Source: Micromonospora echinaurantiaca
GTDB lineage: Bacteria > Actinomycetota > Actinomycetes > Mycobacteriales > Micromonosporaceae
Length of the DNA: 64,000 bases
NCBI RefSeq assembly: GCF_900090235.1
Contig: NZ_LT607750.1
Location: 6,467,501 to 6,531,500, forward strand
Reading direction: 5' to 3'
The position numbers and the translations under genes are program-made. The notes under the pieces are model-generated. The model was not told the origin of the DNA. It saw only the letters and a list, made by a program, of their open reading frames with translations, and did no database searches. Below, piece after piece: positions 52,394 through 60,272 of this stretch. Numbering within the stretch: position 1 is the stretch's first letter; each line of letters begins with the position of its first letter.

Positions 52394-52678
52394 TCGATTC
52401 GCCGGTCCCGGGCTGCCCGATCGGGCCTGCCGGGACCGGCCGCGCAGCCGTACGTTGCCTGCCATGAGCCCGCCCACCGGCACCCCGGACCGCCGAGCCG
52501 CCCGCCGACCGGCTCGCGGACCGGACCGCCGAGCGGCCCGCCGAGCGGCCCGGCGACCGCGCAGGCCGCCGCCGGTCCGGGGACGGCGGGTAGTCGGGCG
52601 GTCACCGGTGGGACATCCTCTGTGGCCAGGTGCGCGGGGTTGTTACCGTCTCCGCCGACGTACCTGGGGAGGTGCTCG
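52394..52678 (+). other. 285-bp region before the DUF4178 operon
   Basis: No convincing gene. Positions 52485-52560 contain short imperfect repeats of a CCGCCGAGCGGCCCG-like unit that open spurious Arg-rich frames. A -10-like TTACCG near 52643 and GGGGAGGTG before the GTG at 52679 mark the likely promoter and ribosome-binding site of the operon. Confidence 0.45.
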
Positions 52679-53305
52679 GTGAACGGGTCGGTGGCGTACC
52701 TGGCGGCGGCGGTGGGGTGCCTGGTCGGGGTGGCCGGAATCGTGGTCGCAGTGGTGGCGCTGCGCCGTGCCCGGTCCCGGCCGCAGGGCCGGCCGGCCCC
52801 GGGCGACCCGTTGCGCGACCGGGACGCCGACGCGCTGCGCGGCGACCCGCGCCGCCTGCAACCCGGCGACCTGGTGGAGATCCGGCAGGTGACGTACGCG
52901 GTCCGCGGCTCGATCCGGCTGGTCGAGGGCGGCTGGAGCTGGACCGAGCACCTGCTGGACGACGCCGCCGGCGTACGCCGCTGGCTCTCCGTGGAGGAGG
53001 ACCCGGAGCTGGAACTGGTGCTCTGGACCGCCGAGCCGGCCGCGACCATCACCCCGGGCGCCCCGACCATCGACTTCGCCGGCCGCCGCTACAGCTGGGA
53101 CGAGTCCGGGCAGGCCCGCTACACCGCCACCGGCACCACCGGCCTCGACCCGAACGGCACCATGCGCTACCACGACTACCAGGCCCCCGGCGGCGCCCGG
53201 CTCTCCTTCGAGGCGTACGGCGAGGCGGGCTGGGAGGTGGCCCGGGGCGAGGTGCTGCACCGGGCCGAGGTGATGATCTACCCGCAGGGCGGGACCGACC
53301 GGTGA
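52679..53305 (+). CDS. DUF4178 domain protein, membrane-anchored
   Basis: 208 residues: one N-terminal membrane helix (SVAYLAAAVGCLVGVAGIVVAVVAL) followed by a DUF4178 domain: LQPGDLVEIRQVTYAVRGSIRLVEGGWSWTEHLLDDAAGVRRWLSVEEDPELELVLW, then ITPGAPTIDFAGRRYSWDESGQARY and GARLSFEAYGEAGWEVARGEVLHRAEVMIYP. DUF4178 domains are beta-rich and recur in operons with DUF350 and spermidine synthase-like proteins. Function unknown. First gene of a tightly packed six-gene operon; its stop overlaps the next start (GTGA). Confidence 0.88.
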   Translation: MNGSVAYLAAAVGCLVGVAGIVVAVVALRRARSRPQGRPAPGDPLRDRDADALRGDPRRLQPGDLVEIRQVTYAVRGSIRLVEGGWSWTEHLLDDAAGVRRWLSVEEDPELELVLWTAEPAATITPGAPTIDFAGRRYSWDESGQARYTATGTTGLDPNGTMRYHDYQAPGGARLSFEAYGEAGWEVARGEVLHRAEVMIYPQGGTDR

Positions 53306-53808
53306 TCGTCACCCTGCACGCCCCGTACGTCGACACCAGCGCGGCCGACCTCAGCCTCGCCCTCGACGACGTCGAGCGGCCCGCGCTGCACGTGCTGGAC
53401 CTCGACCTGCCCGGCGCCGTCCGGCTGCGGCTGCGCCTGCTCGGCGCCTCGCACCAGGTGGTGCTGCGGGCACCCGGCGCGGCGCTGACCGAGACCGTGG
53501 CCTGCCTGCCCGGCCGGCCCCCCGAGCTGCCCGGAGCGCTGCACGACGAGCGGGCCGGCTACCGGTTCACCGCCACCGTGCTGCGCCCCGCGGGCAGCGG
53601 CCTGCGGGACCGGGTGGCCGCCCTCCGGGCCGACCTGGCCGACGACCCGTACGCGCTGGTGGGGGTGTTTCCCGGCGACGTCGACGCGGTCACCGCGCTG
53701 TCGGTGCGGCCCGACCCGCCGGACGGCACCCTCGGCTGGCGCACCTGGCACGCGTACCCCCAGACCAACGAGCTGGTCCTGACCGAAACGGTGGTGGCAC
53801 TGCGATGA
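53302..53808 (+). CDS. DUF2617 family protein
   Basis: 168-residue soluble beta-rich protein: VTLHAPYVDTSAADLSLALDDVERPALHVLDLDLPGAVRLRLRLLGASHQV at the start and GWRTWHAYPQTNELVLTETVVAL at the end, both DUF2617 hallmarks. No catalytic motif is evident. GTG start in the preceding stop, and its own stop overlaps the DUF4247 start (ATGA). Confidence 0.88.
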   Translation: MIVTLHAPYVDTSAADLSLALDDVERPALHVLDLDLPGAVRLRLRLLGASHQVVLRAPGAALTETVACLPGRPPELPGALHDERAGYRFTATVLRPAGSGLRDRVAALRADLADDPYALVGVFPGDVDAVTALSVRPDPPDGTLGWRTWHAYPQTNELVLTETVVALR

Positions 53809-54230
53809 CGTACCGACGCTGGTTCGTGGTGGGGGCGGTGTTCGCCGTCATCGGCGCGCTGGTCGCCGCGTTCGCCATCTTCTACGGCAATTTCTCGCCG
53901 CGCGGCTACGTGGAGGACCGGTACACCCGGGCGTCCAGCCGGGACATCGGCGCGGACGCGGTTGCGTACACGTCGCCCCGGTCGCCGAGCCAGGTGGCGA
54001 AGGAGGTCACCGACGCCTGGCAGCCGGCCGACCAGTACGTCGACGGCAGCGGCGTCTACCTGCGCTACGACGACGACTCGGTGGTCATCCTGCCGATCGC
54101 CACCGGCTCGGTGATCCTGCTCGAACGGCTGCGCACCGCCTACCCGCGCTACCACTCCACGGTCGGCAACCACTGGGGCTGGGGGCGCGGCAACACCGTC
54201 CGGGGCGGCGGCCCGGGCAGCGGCAAGTAA
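53805..54230 (+). CDS. DUF4247 domain protein
   Basis: 141 residues. An N-terminal membrane helix (WFVVGAVFAVIGALVAAFAIFYG) and an extracytoplasmic DUF4247 domain (VEDRYTRASSRDIGADAVAYTSPRSPSQVAKEVTDAWQPADQYVDGSGVYLRYDDDSVVILP) with a Gly/Trp-rich tail (GNHWGWGRGNTVRGGGPGSGK). Function unknown. Third gene of the operon. Confidence 0.88.
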   Translation: MTYRRWFVVGAVFAVIGALVAAFAIFYGNFSPRGYVEDRYTRASSRDIGADAVAYTSPRSPSQVAKEVTDAWQPADQYVDGSGVYLRYDDDSVVILPIATGSVILLERLRTAYPRYHSTVGNHWGWGRGNTVRGGGPGSGK

Positions 54231-54283
54231 CCCCGGCTTCTGCGTACCCGGCACGTCGATCCCCCTCAACCCTGGAGAACCCT

Positions 54284-54706
54284 GTGCAGACCCTCGTCAC
54301 CGATCTGCTGGTCACCCTCGCCTACGGGGTGGTCGGCGTCCTGCTGATGGGCATCGGCTACGTCCTGGTGGACGTCGCCACCCCCGGCAGGCTCAACGAG
54401 CTGATCTGGAACGAGCGCAACCGCAACGCCGCGCTGCTGCTCGCCTCGAACCTGGCCGGGGTGGGCATCATCGTGGTCGCCGCGATCGCCGCCAGCGAGG
54501 ACGACTTCGTGCTCGGTCTGGTCGGCGCGGCGGCGTACGGCGTCCTCGGCCTGGTCATCATGGCGGCGGCGTTCCTGCTGCTCGACGCGGCCACCCCGGG
54601 CCGGCTGGGCGAGCTGCTGGTCGACCCGGAGCCGCACCCGGCGGTCTGGGTCTCGGCCGTCGTCCACCTCGCCACCGGCGCGATCATCGCCGCCGCGATC
54701 AGCTGA
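54284..54706 (+). CDS. DUF350 (YjfL-type) membrane protein
   Basis: 140 residues and four membrane helices in two DUF350 repeats; each contains the D-x-x-T-P-G-R-L motif (LVDVATPGRLNELIWNERNRNAALLLASNL and LLDAATPGRLGELLVDPEPHPAVW). DUF350 proteins recur with spermidine synthase-like and PspA-type genes in envelope-stress operons. GTG start 53 bp after DUF4247. It ends on the start of the next gene. Confidence 0.9.
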   Translation: MQTLVTDLLVTLAYGVVGVLLMGIGYVLVDVATPGRLNELIWNERNRNAALLLASNLAGVGIIVVAAIAASEDDFVLGLVGAAAYGVLGLVIMAAAFLLLDAATPGRLGELLVDPEPHPAVWVSAVVHLATGAIIAAAIS

Positions 54707-55503
54707 TGGCCACCGCCAAGCGCACCCCGGCCACGGGCCGGAAGACCTCCAAGGCGGCCGTCTGGGTCACCTGGCTGAGCGTGGCCGTGGTGCTCGGCGG
54801 CTGCGTCGTCGCCGGGGTGCTCAACAACGACGGGGACACCGACGTGCCGGCCCCGGTCGGGCAGGAGCGCGACGACACCGTGGCGATCCTGAAGCGCTCC
54901 TCGGCCAGCCAGGGCGTCTGCTACGGCTGGGAGCTGACTGACTACTTCGGCTACGGCGACCCGGTGAGCGTCGGCTCCAACCTCGGCGACGGGGTGGCGG
55001 TGGCGGACAACCCGTCCTGCCCGCGCTGGCTGCAGGTGGGCGTCCGGGTCTACTACGCGTCGGAGAGCAGCGAGAGCGAGGACAACGCCTACGTCGACGT
55101 CACCGGCTCCGACGACTTCTCCGCGACGGAACTGCTGCGCATCGAGAACGGGCTGGACCGGCTCGGGGTCACCAGGGAGGTCTTCGTCGACGACCCGGGC
55201 TGGGCGGTCACCCGGGCCGCCGTGATGCTGCCGCTGCTCGCCGTCGAGGCGGGGGTGGCCCAGCCGGCCGCCACGCCGACCCCGGCCGCGGCGGCGCCGT
55301 CGCCGCTGCCCGACCCCGGCGGCGACCTGTGGCGGGACCGCTGGGGCTACCTGCTCGCCGCCGCCGGCCTGCTGCTGGTCACCGCGCTGCTGGTCACCGT
55401 CGGAGTCGTGCAGCGCCGCCGGCAGCGGGCGGAGCAGGCCACCGTGCCGGCGCAGCGCGCCGGAGGCAAGCGGGCCGCGGAGCGTACCCCGGAGAAGGCG
55501 TGA
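54706..55503 (+). CDS. Bitopic membrane protein with extracytoplasmic domain
   Basis: 265 residues: N-terminal membrane helix (AVWVTWLSVAVVLGGCVVAGVL), a soluble domain of about 150 residues (SSASQGVCYGWELTDYFGYGDPVSVGSNLGDGVAVADNPSCPRWLQVGVRVYYASES) with two Cys likely to form a disulfide, a Pro/Ala linker, and a second membrane helix near the end (WGYLLAAAGLLLVTALLVTVGVV). No family recognised. It shares start/stop overlaps with both neighbours, so it is an integral part of the operon. Confidence 0.78.
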   Translation: MATAKRTPATGRKTSKAAVWVTWLSVAVVLGGCVVAGVLNNDGDTDVPAPVGQERDDTVAILKRSSASQGVCYGWELTDYFGYGDPVSVGSNLGDGVAVADNPSCPRWLQVGVRVYYASESSESEDNAYVDVTGSDDFSATELLRIENGLDRLGVTREVFVDDPGWAVTRAAVMLPLLAVEAGVAQPAATPTPAAAAPSPLPDPGGDLWRDRWGYLLAAAGLLLVTALLVTVGVVQRRRQRAEQATVPAQRAGGKRAAERTPEKA

Positions 55504-57068
55504 CCGTCGACGCGCCGGAACGGCCGCGCTGGCGACTGGCCCGGGCGGCGGTGCTGCTCGCGGTCTTCGTCTGCGCGGCCTGCGGCCTGGTCTACGAGCT
55601 GGCCCTGGTCGCGCTCGGCAGCTACCTGATCGGCGACACGGTCGGCCAGGCGTCGATCGTGCTCGGCGTGATGGTCTTCGCGATGGGCGTCGGCGCGCTA
55701 GCCGCGAAGCCGTTGCAGTCCCGGGCGGCCGCCGCGTTCGCCGCCGTCGAGCTGGCGCTGGCGCTGCTCGGCGGTCTGTCGGTGCTCGGCCTCTACGCCG
55801 CCTTCGCCTGGCTCGACCTCTACGGGCCGGCGCTGGTCGGCACCGCCTTCGTGCTCGGGCTGCTGATCGGCGCGGAGATCCCGCTGCTGATGGTGCTGCT
55901 GCAACGGATCCGGGAGCAGGCCGCCGGCAGCGCGGTCGCCGACCTGTTCGCCGCCGACTACGTCGGCGCGCTGCTCGGCGGGCTGGCCTTCCCGTTCCTG
56001 CTGCTGCCGGCCTTCGGCCAGCTCAAGGGGGCGTTGGTGGTGGGCGTGGTGAACGCGGCCGCCGGCCTCGCGCTGGTCTGCACCGTCTTCCGCCGCGAGC
56101 TGAGCCGCCGGGCGCGGGTCGCGCTCGGCGCCGGCACCGCCGTGGTCGCCCTCTGCCTCGGGTACGCGTGGGTGACCGCGCACGACTTCGAGCTGACCGC
56201 CCGCCAGCAGCTCTACCGGGACCCGGTGGTGCACGCCGAGCGCAGCCGGTACCAGGAGATCGTGCTGACCCGCTCGGTCAGCGAACCCGGCCGCACCGGC
56301 ACCGACCTGCGGCTCTACCTCAACGGCGACCTCCAGTTCAGCTCGTCCGACGAGTACCGCTACCACGAGGCGCTGGTGCACCCGGTGCTGAACGGGCCGC
56401 GCGGCGAGGTGCTGGTGCTCGGCGCCGGCGACGGGCTCGCGGTCCGTGAGCTGCTGCGCTACCCGGACGTCCGGCGGATCACCGTGGTCGACCTGGACCC
56501 GGCGGTGGTGGCGCTGGCCCGCAGCGAGCCGCAGCTGCGCCGGCTCAACGGCGGGGCGCTCGACGACCCCCGGGTGCGGGTGCTGCACGCCGACGCGTTC
56601 ACCTGGCTGCGCAACGCCACGGACCGGTTCGACGCGGTGGTAGCGGACCTGCCCGACCCGGACGAGACGGCCACCGCCAAGCTCTACACGGTCGAGTTCT
56701 ACGCGCTGGTCCGCGCGGTGCTCGCTGACGGCGGCCGGCTGGTGGTGCAGTCCGGCTCGCCGTACTTCGCGCCCCGGTCGTACTGGTCGATCGAGGCGTC
56801 GCTACGCGAGGCGGGCTTCGCCACCACGCCGTACCACGTGGACGTGCCCTCCTTCGGCGACTGGGGTTTCCTGCTCGCCGCACCCGGCGCCGCCCCGCCC
56901 GCGCTGGCGCTGCCGGCCGACGCGCCGGCGCTGCGCTTCCTCGACGCGGCGACCCTGGCCGCGGCCGGGGCCTTCCCCGCCGACCGGCGCCGGCTGGACG
57001 TGCCGGCCTCCACCCTGCTGCACCCCAGGGTGCTGGAGTACGCCCGCGCGGAGTGGCGCGGCTACTGA
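55500..57068 (+). CDS. Membrane-bound polyamine aminopropyltransferase (spermidine synthase-like)
   Basis: 522 residues. Residues 10-230 hold about seven membrane helices; residues 245-510 are a spermidine synthase domain. Visible are YHEALVHP (288-295), the AdoMet-type loop LVLGAGDG (306-312), VVDLDPAVV (329-337), HADAF, VVADLPDPDE (380-389) with the catalytic-position Asp, and TTPYHVDVPSFGDWGFLLA, typical of the membrane-bound branch. It would transfer aminopropyl groups from decarboxylated AdoMet to an amine, possibly at the membrane. No AdoMet decarboxylase is in the window. GTG start overlapping the previous stop. Confidence 0.9.
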   Translation: MTVDAPERPRWRLARAAVLLAVFVCAACGLVYELALVALGSYLIGDTVGQASIVLGVMVFAMGVGALAAKPLQSRAAAAFAAVELALALLGGLSVLGLYAAFAWLDLYGPALVGTAFVLGLLIGAEIPLLMVLLQRIREQAAGSAVADLFAADYVGALLGGLAFPFLLLPAFGQLKGALVVGVVNAAAGLALVCTVFRRELSRRARVALGAGTAVVALCLGYAWVTAHDFELTARQQLYRDPVVHAERSRYQEIVLTRSVSEPGRTGTDLRLYLNGDLQFSSSDEYRYHEALVHPVLNGPRGEVLVLGAGDGLAVRELLRYPDVRRITVVDLDPAVVALARSEPQLRRLNGGALDDPRVRVLHADAFTWLRNATDRFDAVVADLPDPDETATAKLYTVEFYALVRAVLADGGRLVVQSGSPYFAPRSYWSIEASLREAGFATTPYHVDVPSFGDWGFLLAAPGAAPPALALPADAPALRFLDAATLAAAGAFPADRRRLDVPASTLLHPRVLEYARAEWRGY

Positions 57069-57082
57069 CCGTCCCGGCGGGT

Positions 57083-57112
57083 CCGGCCGCCGAGGCATGC
57101 CTCGTTGGCCGG
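57083..57112 (+). promoter_or_regulatory. Nested palindrome after the aminopropyltransferase gene
   Basis: A perfect 14-bp palindrome CGAGGCATGCCTCG (57091-57104) is framed by CCGGCC (57083) and GGCCGG (57107). It may be a terminator for the operon or an operator for the next gene; a TACGGT hexamer follows near 57120. Confidence 0.45.
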
Positions 57113-57152
57113 TTGTCGATACGGTGTGGGCGCGATCTAGGGAAGGAGAATC

Positions 57153-57986
57153 GTGGTCGACACCCAGAACCCGCCGGCCCGGTCACGGCCGGGCGTGGTG
57201 ACGATATCCAGCTACCTGCTGATCCTGTTCGCCGTGCTCCAGGTGATCAGCCTCATCATCTCGCTCGCCACGATCGGCACGGTGCGCGACGTGTTGGACG
57301 AGGCGTACAGCGGCACCTCGGCCAACGGCATGCAGAACGTCGCGGACTTCGCGTTCGCGGCGGGCATCGCCTCCAGCATCCTGTTCCTGCTGCTGTCGGT
57401 GGGCCTCGCGGTCCTGGCCCTGTTCAACAACCGGGGCAGCAACGGCTCGCGGATCGCCACCTGGATCCTCGGCGGCATCATGGTCTGCTGCACCGGCGGC
57501 AACCTGATCGGCGGTGTGACCGGCAGCTTCGGCGGGACCGGCGGGACCGACGGGGACGTGCCGAGCGGCGAGGAGATCCAGCGGATGCTGGACGACCGGC
57601 TGCCCGCGTGGGTCACCCCGGTCACCGTCCTGCTCGGGGTGATCTCGCTGCTCGCGCTGCTCGCCGCGCTGATCCTGCTGGCGCTGCCGAAGGCGAACGA
57701 GTTCTTCCGCAAGCCGAAGCAGGTGTGGGAGCCGCCGGTGCCCGGCGCGTCCTACCCCGGCTACCCGCAGGCGCCGGGCCAGCCCGGTTACCCGCAGACC
57801 CCGGGCCAGCCGGGCTACCCGGCCGCGCCGGGTTACCCGCCGGCGCCCGGCCAGCCGGGTGGCGCGGCCGAGCCGCCGTACCCGGGCGGCCCGCAGCAGC
57901 CGGGGAGTGCGCCCGGCGGCCCGGAGCAGCCGGGTGCGCAGCCCGGGTCGGACCGCCCCGGCCCGACCCTGCCGCCGGTGAGCTGA
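57153..57986 (+). CDS. Four-helix membrane protein with Pro/Gly/Tyr-rich tail
   Basis: 277 residues: four membrane helices (about residues 15-40, 68-92, 105-125, 153-178) and a cytosolic tail of repeated PGQPGYPxxPG units ending PGPTLPPVS. The fourth helix ends LLALPKANEFFRK, closely matching LLALPAANAWFRR in the next gene, so the two are paralogues. GTG start with GGGAAGGAGAATC. Function unknown; the tail resembles phase-separating or scaffold sequences. Confidence 0.78.
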   Translation: MVDTQNPPARSRPGVVTISSYLLILFAVLQVISLIISLATIGTVRDVLDEAYSGTSANGMQNVADFAFAAGIASSILFLLLSVGLAVLALFNNRGSNGSRIATWILGGIMVCCTGGNLIGGVTGSFGGTGGTDGDVPSGEEIQRMLDDRLPAWVTPVTVLLGVISLLALLAALILLALPKANEFFRKPKQVWEPPVPGASYPGYPQAPGQPGYPQTPGQPGYPAAPGYPPAPGQPGGAAEPPYPGGPQQPGSAPGGPEQPGAQPGSDRPGPTLPPVS

Positions 57987-58011
57987 GCGCCGGATAACGA
58001 CGACACCGACG

Positions 58012-58052
58012 GTCCCTCCGAGTAGGTTGCATCCGACGCCTACCGGAGGGAC
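58012..58052 (+). promoter_or_regulatory. Stem-loop sequestering the ribosome-binding site
   Basis: 58012-58026 pairs with 58039-58052 (14 bp, one bulged A, 12-nt loop). The 3' arm contains GGAGGG (58045-58050), the ribosome-binding site of the gene at 58058. A transcript from a TAACGA box (57994) would include the stem; one from TAGGTT (58023) would not. Translation control by structure is possible. Confidence 0.45.
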
Positions 58053-58057
58053 TCGTC

Positions 58058-58693
58058 GTGTCGTATCCCGATCAGGCCCCGACCCGTCGGCCGGCCGTGG
58101 TCGTGCTGGCCGCCGCGGTGCTGGCCGTGATGGCGGTCGCCGCGGTCGGGTACGCCGTGGCCGGCCTGCTCGCTCTCGGCGGCGCCGTCGCGGAGTTCCG
58201 GTCGGCCGCCGCCGGCACCTCGGCCCGACCCGACGAGATCGACGGCATGGTCACCCTGCTCCGGGTGTCCACCGTGCTCACCGCGGTGGTGAGCCTGCTG
58301 GGCGGGCTGCTCCTCGCCGGGCTGGCCCTCGGCCTGCTCGCCGGCCGCTCCGGCGCCCGGGTCGGCACCTGGGTGGTGAGCGGGCTGGGTCTGCTCTTCG
58401 GTTGCTGCGGGCTGGCGGTCCTGGTCGGGCAGCGGGCCGCCCCGCTGCGGCTGGGCGCCGACGAGCGGACCACCGCCGAGCTGCTGGCCCTGCTCGGCGA
58501 CGCCCAGCCGGGCTGGTGGCTGCCGGTCAACGCGGGGCTTTCCGTCGGCCAGGTGCTCGGCTACCTTGTGGTGGCCGCGCTGCTGGCCCTGCCGGCGGCG
58601 AACGCGTGGTTCCGCCGGCGCCCGCCGGTCGGGCCGACCGATCGGCACCAGCCGCCCGCGGCGCCCCTCGCGCCCCCGTACCCGCCCAGGTGA
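58058..58693 (+). CDS. Four-helix membrane protein, paralogue of the preceding one
   Basis: 211 residues with four membrane helices (about 14-40, 68-92, 103-126, 163-184) and a short Pro-rich tail (PPAAPLAPPYPPR). It has the same topology and the same fourth-helix end (LLALPAANAWFRRR) as the 277-residue protein upstream, but lacks the long PGQPGYP tail. GTG start after GGAGGGAC, which lies in a stem-loop. Function unknown. Confidence 0.78.
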   Translation: MSYPDQAPTRRPAVVVLAAAVLAVMAVAAVGYAVAGLLALGGAVAEFRSAAAGTSARPDEIDGMVTLLRVSTVLTAVVSLLGGLLLAGLALGLLAGRSGARVGTWVVSGLGLLFGCCGLAVLVGQRAAPLRLGADERTTAELLALLGDAQPGWWLPVNAGLSVGQVLGYLVVAALLALPAANAWFRRRPPVGPTDRHQPPAAPLAPPYPPR

Positions 58694-58698
58694 GGCCC

Positions 58699-59508
58699 GT
58701 GACCGTCGACCAGCCCGACACCGAGCGGCGGGCACTGATCACCGGAGGCACGGCCGGCATCGGCGCGGCCTTCGCCCGGCGGCTCGCCGCCGACGGCTGG
58801 CACCTGGTGCTGGTGGCCCGGGACGCCGACCGCCTCGCCGCGACGGCCGCGGAGCTGATTGGCCGGTACGGCCGGACGGTGGAGACCATCCCCGCCGACC
58901 TGTCCACCGACGACGGATGCGCCGCGGTGGAACGTCGGCTCGCCGCGGAGCCCCCGGTCGAGCTGCTGGTGAACAACGCCGGGATCAGCCTGAACACGCC
59001 GTTCCTGCGGTCGTCCGTCGAGGACGAGTCCCGGTTGCTCCGGCTCAACGTGCACGCGGTGATGCGACTGACCCTGGCCGCCCTCCGGCCGATGACCGAA
59101 CGCCGGCGCGGGGCAGTGATAAATGTCTCTTCCGTCGCCGGTTTCGGGGCCGTGATGCCGGGGTCGACGTACTCGGCCAGCAAGGCGTGGGTGACCAACT
59201 TCAGTGAGTCGGTGGGCCAGTCCGCCCGGCCGTTCGGGGTGCGGGTGATGGCGCTCTGCCCCGGCTACACCCGCACCGAGTTCCACGACCGGGCCGGCAT
59301 CAACATGTCGAAGACACCGGGGTGGATGTGGCTGCGGGCCGACGACGTGGTCGACGAGGCACTGCGTGACCTGCGGAAAGGCAAGCTGGTCAGCGTTCCG
59401 GCGTGGAAGTACAAGCTCGCCGTGGCGGGCCTGCGGCACGCACCGCGGCGGCTGCTCGAGGTGGTCTCCCGGGACACCCGGGGCCGGATCGGCCGCGAGC
59501 ACGGCTGA
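58699..59508 (+). CDS. Short-chain dehydrogenase/reductase
   Basis: 269 residues. Classical SDR: cofactor motif ALITGGTAGIGAAFARRLA (TGxxxGIG), LVNNAGIS (NNAG), VINVSSVAGFGAVMPGSTYSASKAWV with catalytic Ser, Tyr and Lys (YSASK), and CPGYTRTEFHDRAG. NAD(P)-dependent oxidoreductase of unknown substrate; the sequence resembles the DltE/YqjQ-like group. GTG start 5 bp after the membrane protein stop, so it may share its transcript. Confidence 0.92.
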   Translation: MTVDQPDTERRALITGGTAGIGAAFARRLAADGWHLVLVARDADRLAATAAELIGRYGRTVETIPADLSTDDGCAAVERRLAAEPPVELLVNNAGISLNTPFLRSSVEDESRLLRLNVHAVMRLTLAALRPMTERRRGAVINVSSVAGFGAVMPGSTYSASKAWVTNFSESVGQSARPFGVRVMALCPGYTRTEFHDRAGINMSKTPGWMWLRADDVVDEALRDLRKGKLVSVPAWKYKLAVAGLRHAPRRLLEVVSRDTRGRIGREHG

Positions 59509-59675
59509 CCCCGCCGGTCGCGGCCGCCCGGGCCCGCCGGTCGTCGGGCGTCCGGCCCCGTAACGCTCACGGTTGCTCAGCGTAGCCGGACATCGCCACC
59601 CATCTTTCGCCCGCAGGGTGGATCCAGGTAGGCCCCGCACACGGCTCACAGACTTCCGCAGTACGCTCTATCGCC

Positions 59676-60215
59676 ATGGGGGCCCACGACGACCTGCGTA
59701 AATTCATTACCGACCTGGCTGTGGTCCACGGACGGGTGGTGCTCTCCTCCGGGCGCGAGGCCGACTGGTACGTCGATCTGCGGCGCGTCACGCTCCATCA
59801 CCAGGCTGCGCCGTTGGTCGGCCGGGTGATGCGTGACCTCACCGCCGACTGGGCGTACGACGCGGTGGGTGGGCTGACTCTCGGCGCGGATCCGATCGCG
59901 CTGTCGATGCTGCACGCCGCGTCCGAAACTGATCGCCCGCTGGACGCCTTCGTGGTCCGTAAGGCGGGCAAGGCGCATGGGTTGCAGCGCCGGATTGAAG
60001 GTCCGGACGTGGCCGGGCGCCGGGTGTTGGCGGTGGAGGACACCTCCACCACCGGGGGAAGTGTGTTGACCGCCGTCGAGGCCCTTCGCGAGGTCGGGGC
60101 CGAGGTGGTGGGTGTGGCGGTTATTGTTGATCGAGGCGCCGGCGACGCGGTGCGAGCCGCCGGATTGCCGTATCGGGCGGCCTATACGTTGGCTGACCTC
60201 GGCCTTGTGGCGTAA
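59676..60215 (+). CDS. pyrE: Orotate phosphoribosyltransferase
   Basis: 179 residues. DLRKFITDLAVVHGRVVLSSGREADWYVDLRRVTLH is the OPRT N terminus, VVRKAGKAHGLQRRIEG carries the catalytic loop Lys/His residues, and GRRVLAVEDTSTTGGSVLTAVEALREVG is the PRPP loop. Converts orotate and PRPP to OMP in pyrimidine synthesis. No ribosome-binding site; TACGCT (59662-59667) ends 8 nt before the ATG, consistent with a leaderless mRNA. The gene uses more A/T at third positions than most neighbours, especially toward its end. Confidence 0.95.
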   Translation: MGAHDDLRKFITDLAVVHGRVVLSSGREADWYVDLRRVTLHHQAAPLVGRVMRDLTADWAYDAVGGLTLGADPIALSMLHAASETDRPLDAFVVRKAGKAHGLQRRIEGPDVAGRRVLAVEDTSTTGGSVLTAVEALREVGAEVVGVAVIVDRGAGDAVRAAGLPYRAAYTLADLGLVA

Positions 60216-60272
60216 AAGTCTGCCGATTCGGATCTGCTGATATGCAGGCGGATCGATGCTGCTGGTGGAAGG

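Noticed and set aside
52455..52682. 75-residue Arg-rich frame before the DUF4178 gene
   Set aside because: Made of short GC repeats, no ribosome-binding site, overlaps the operon's own start region.
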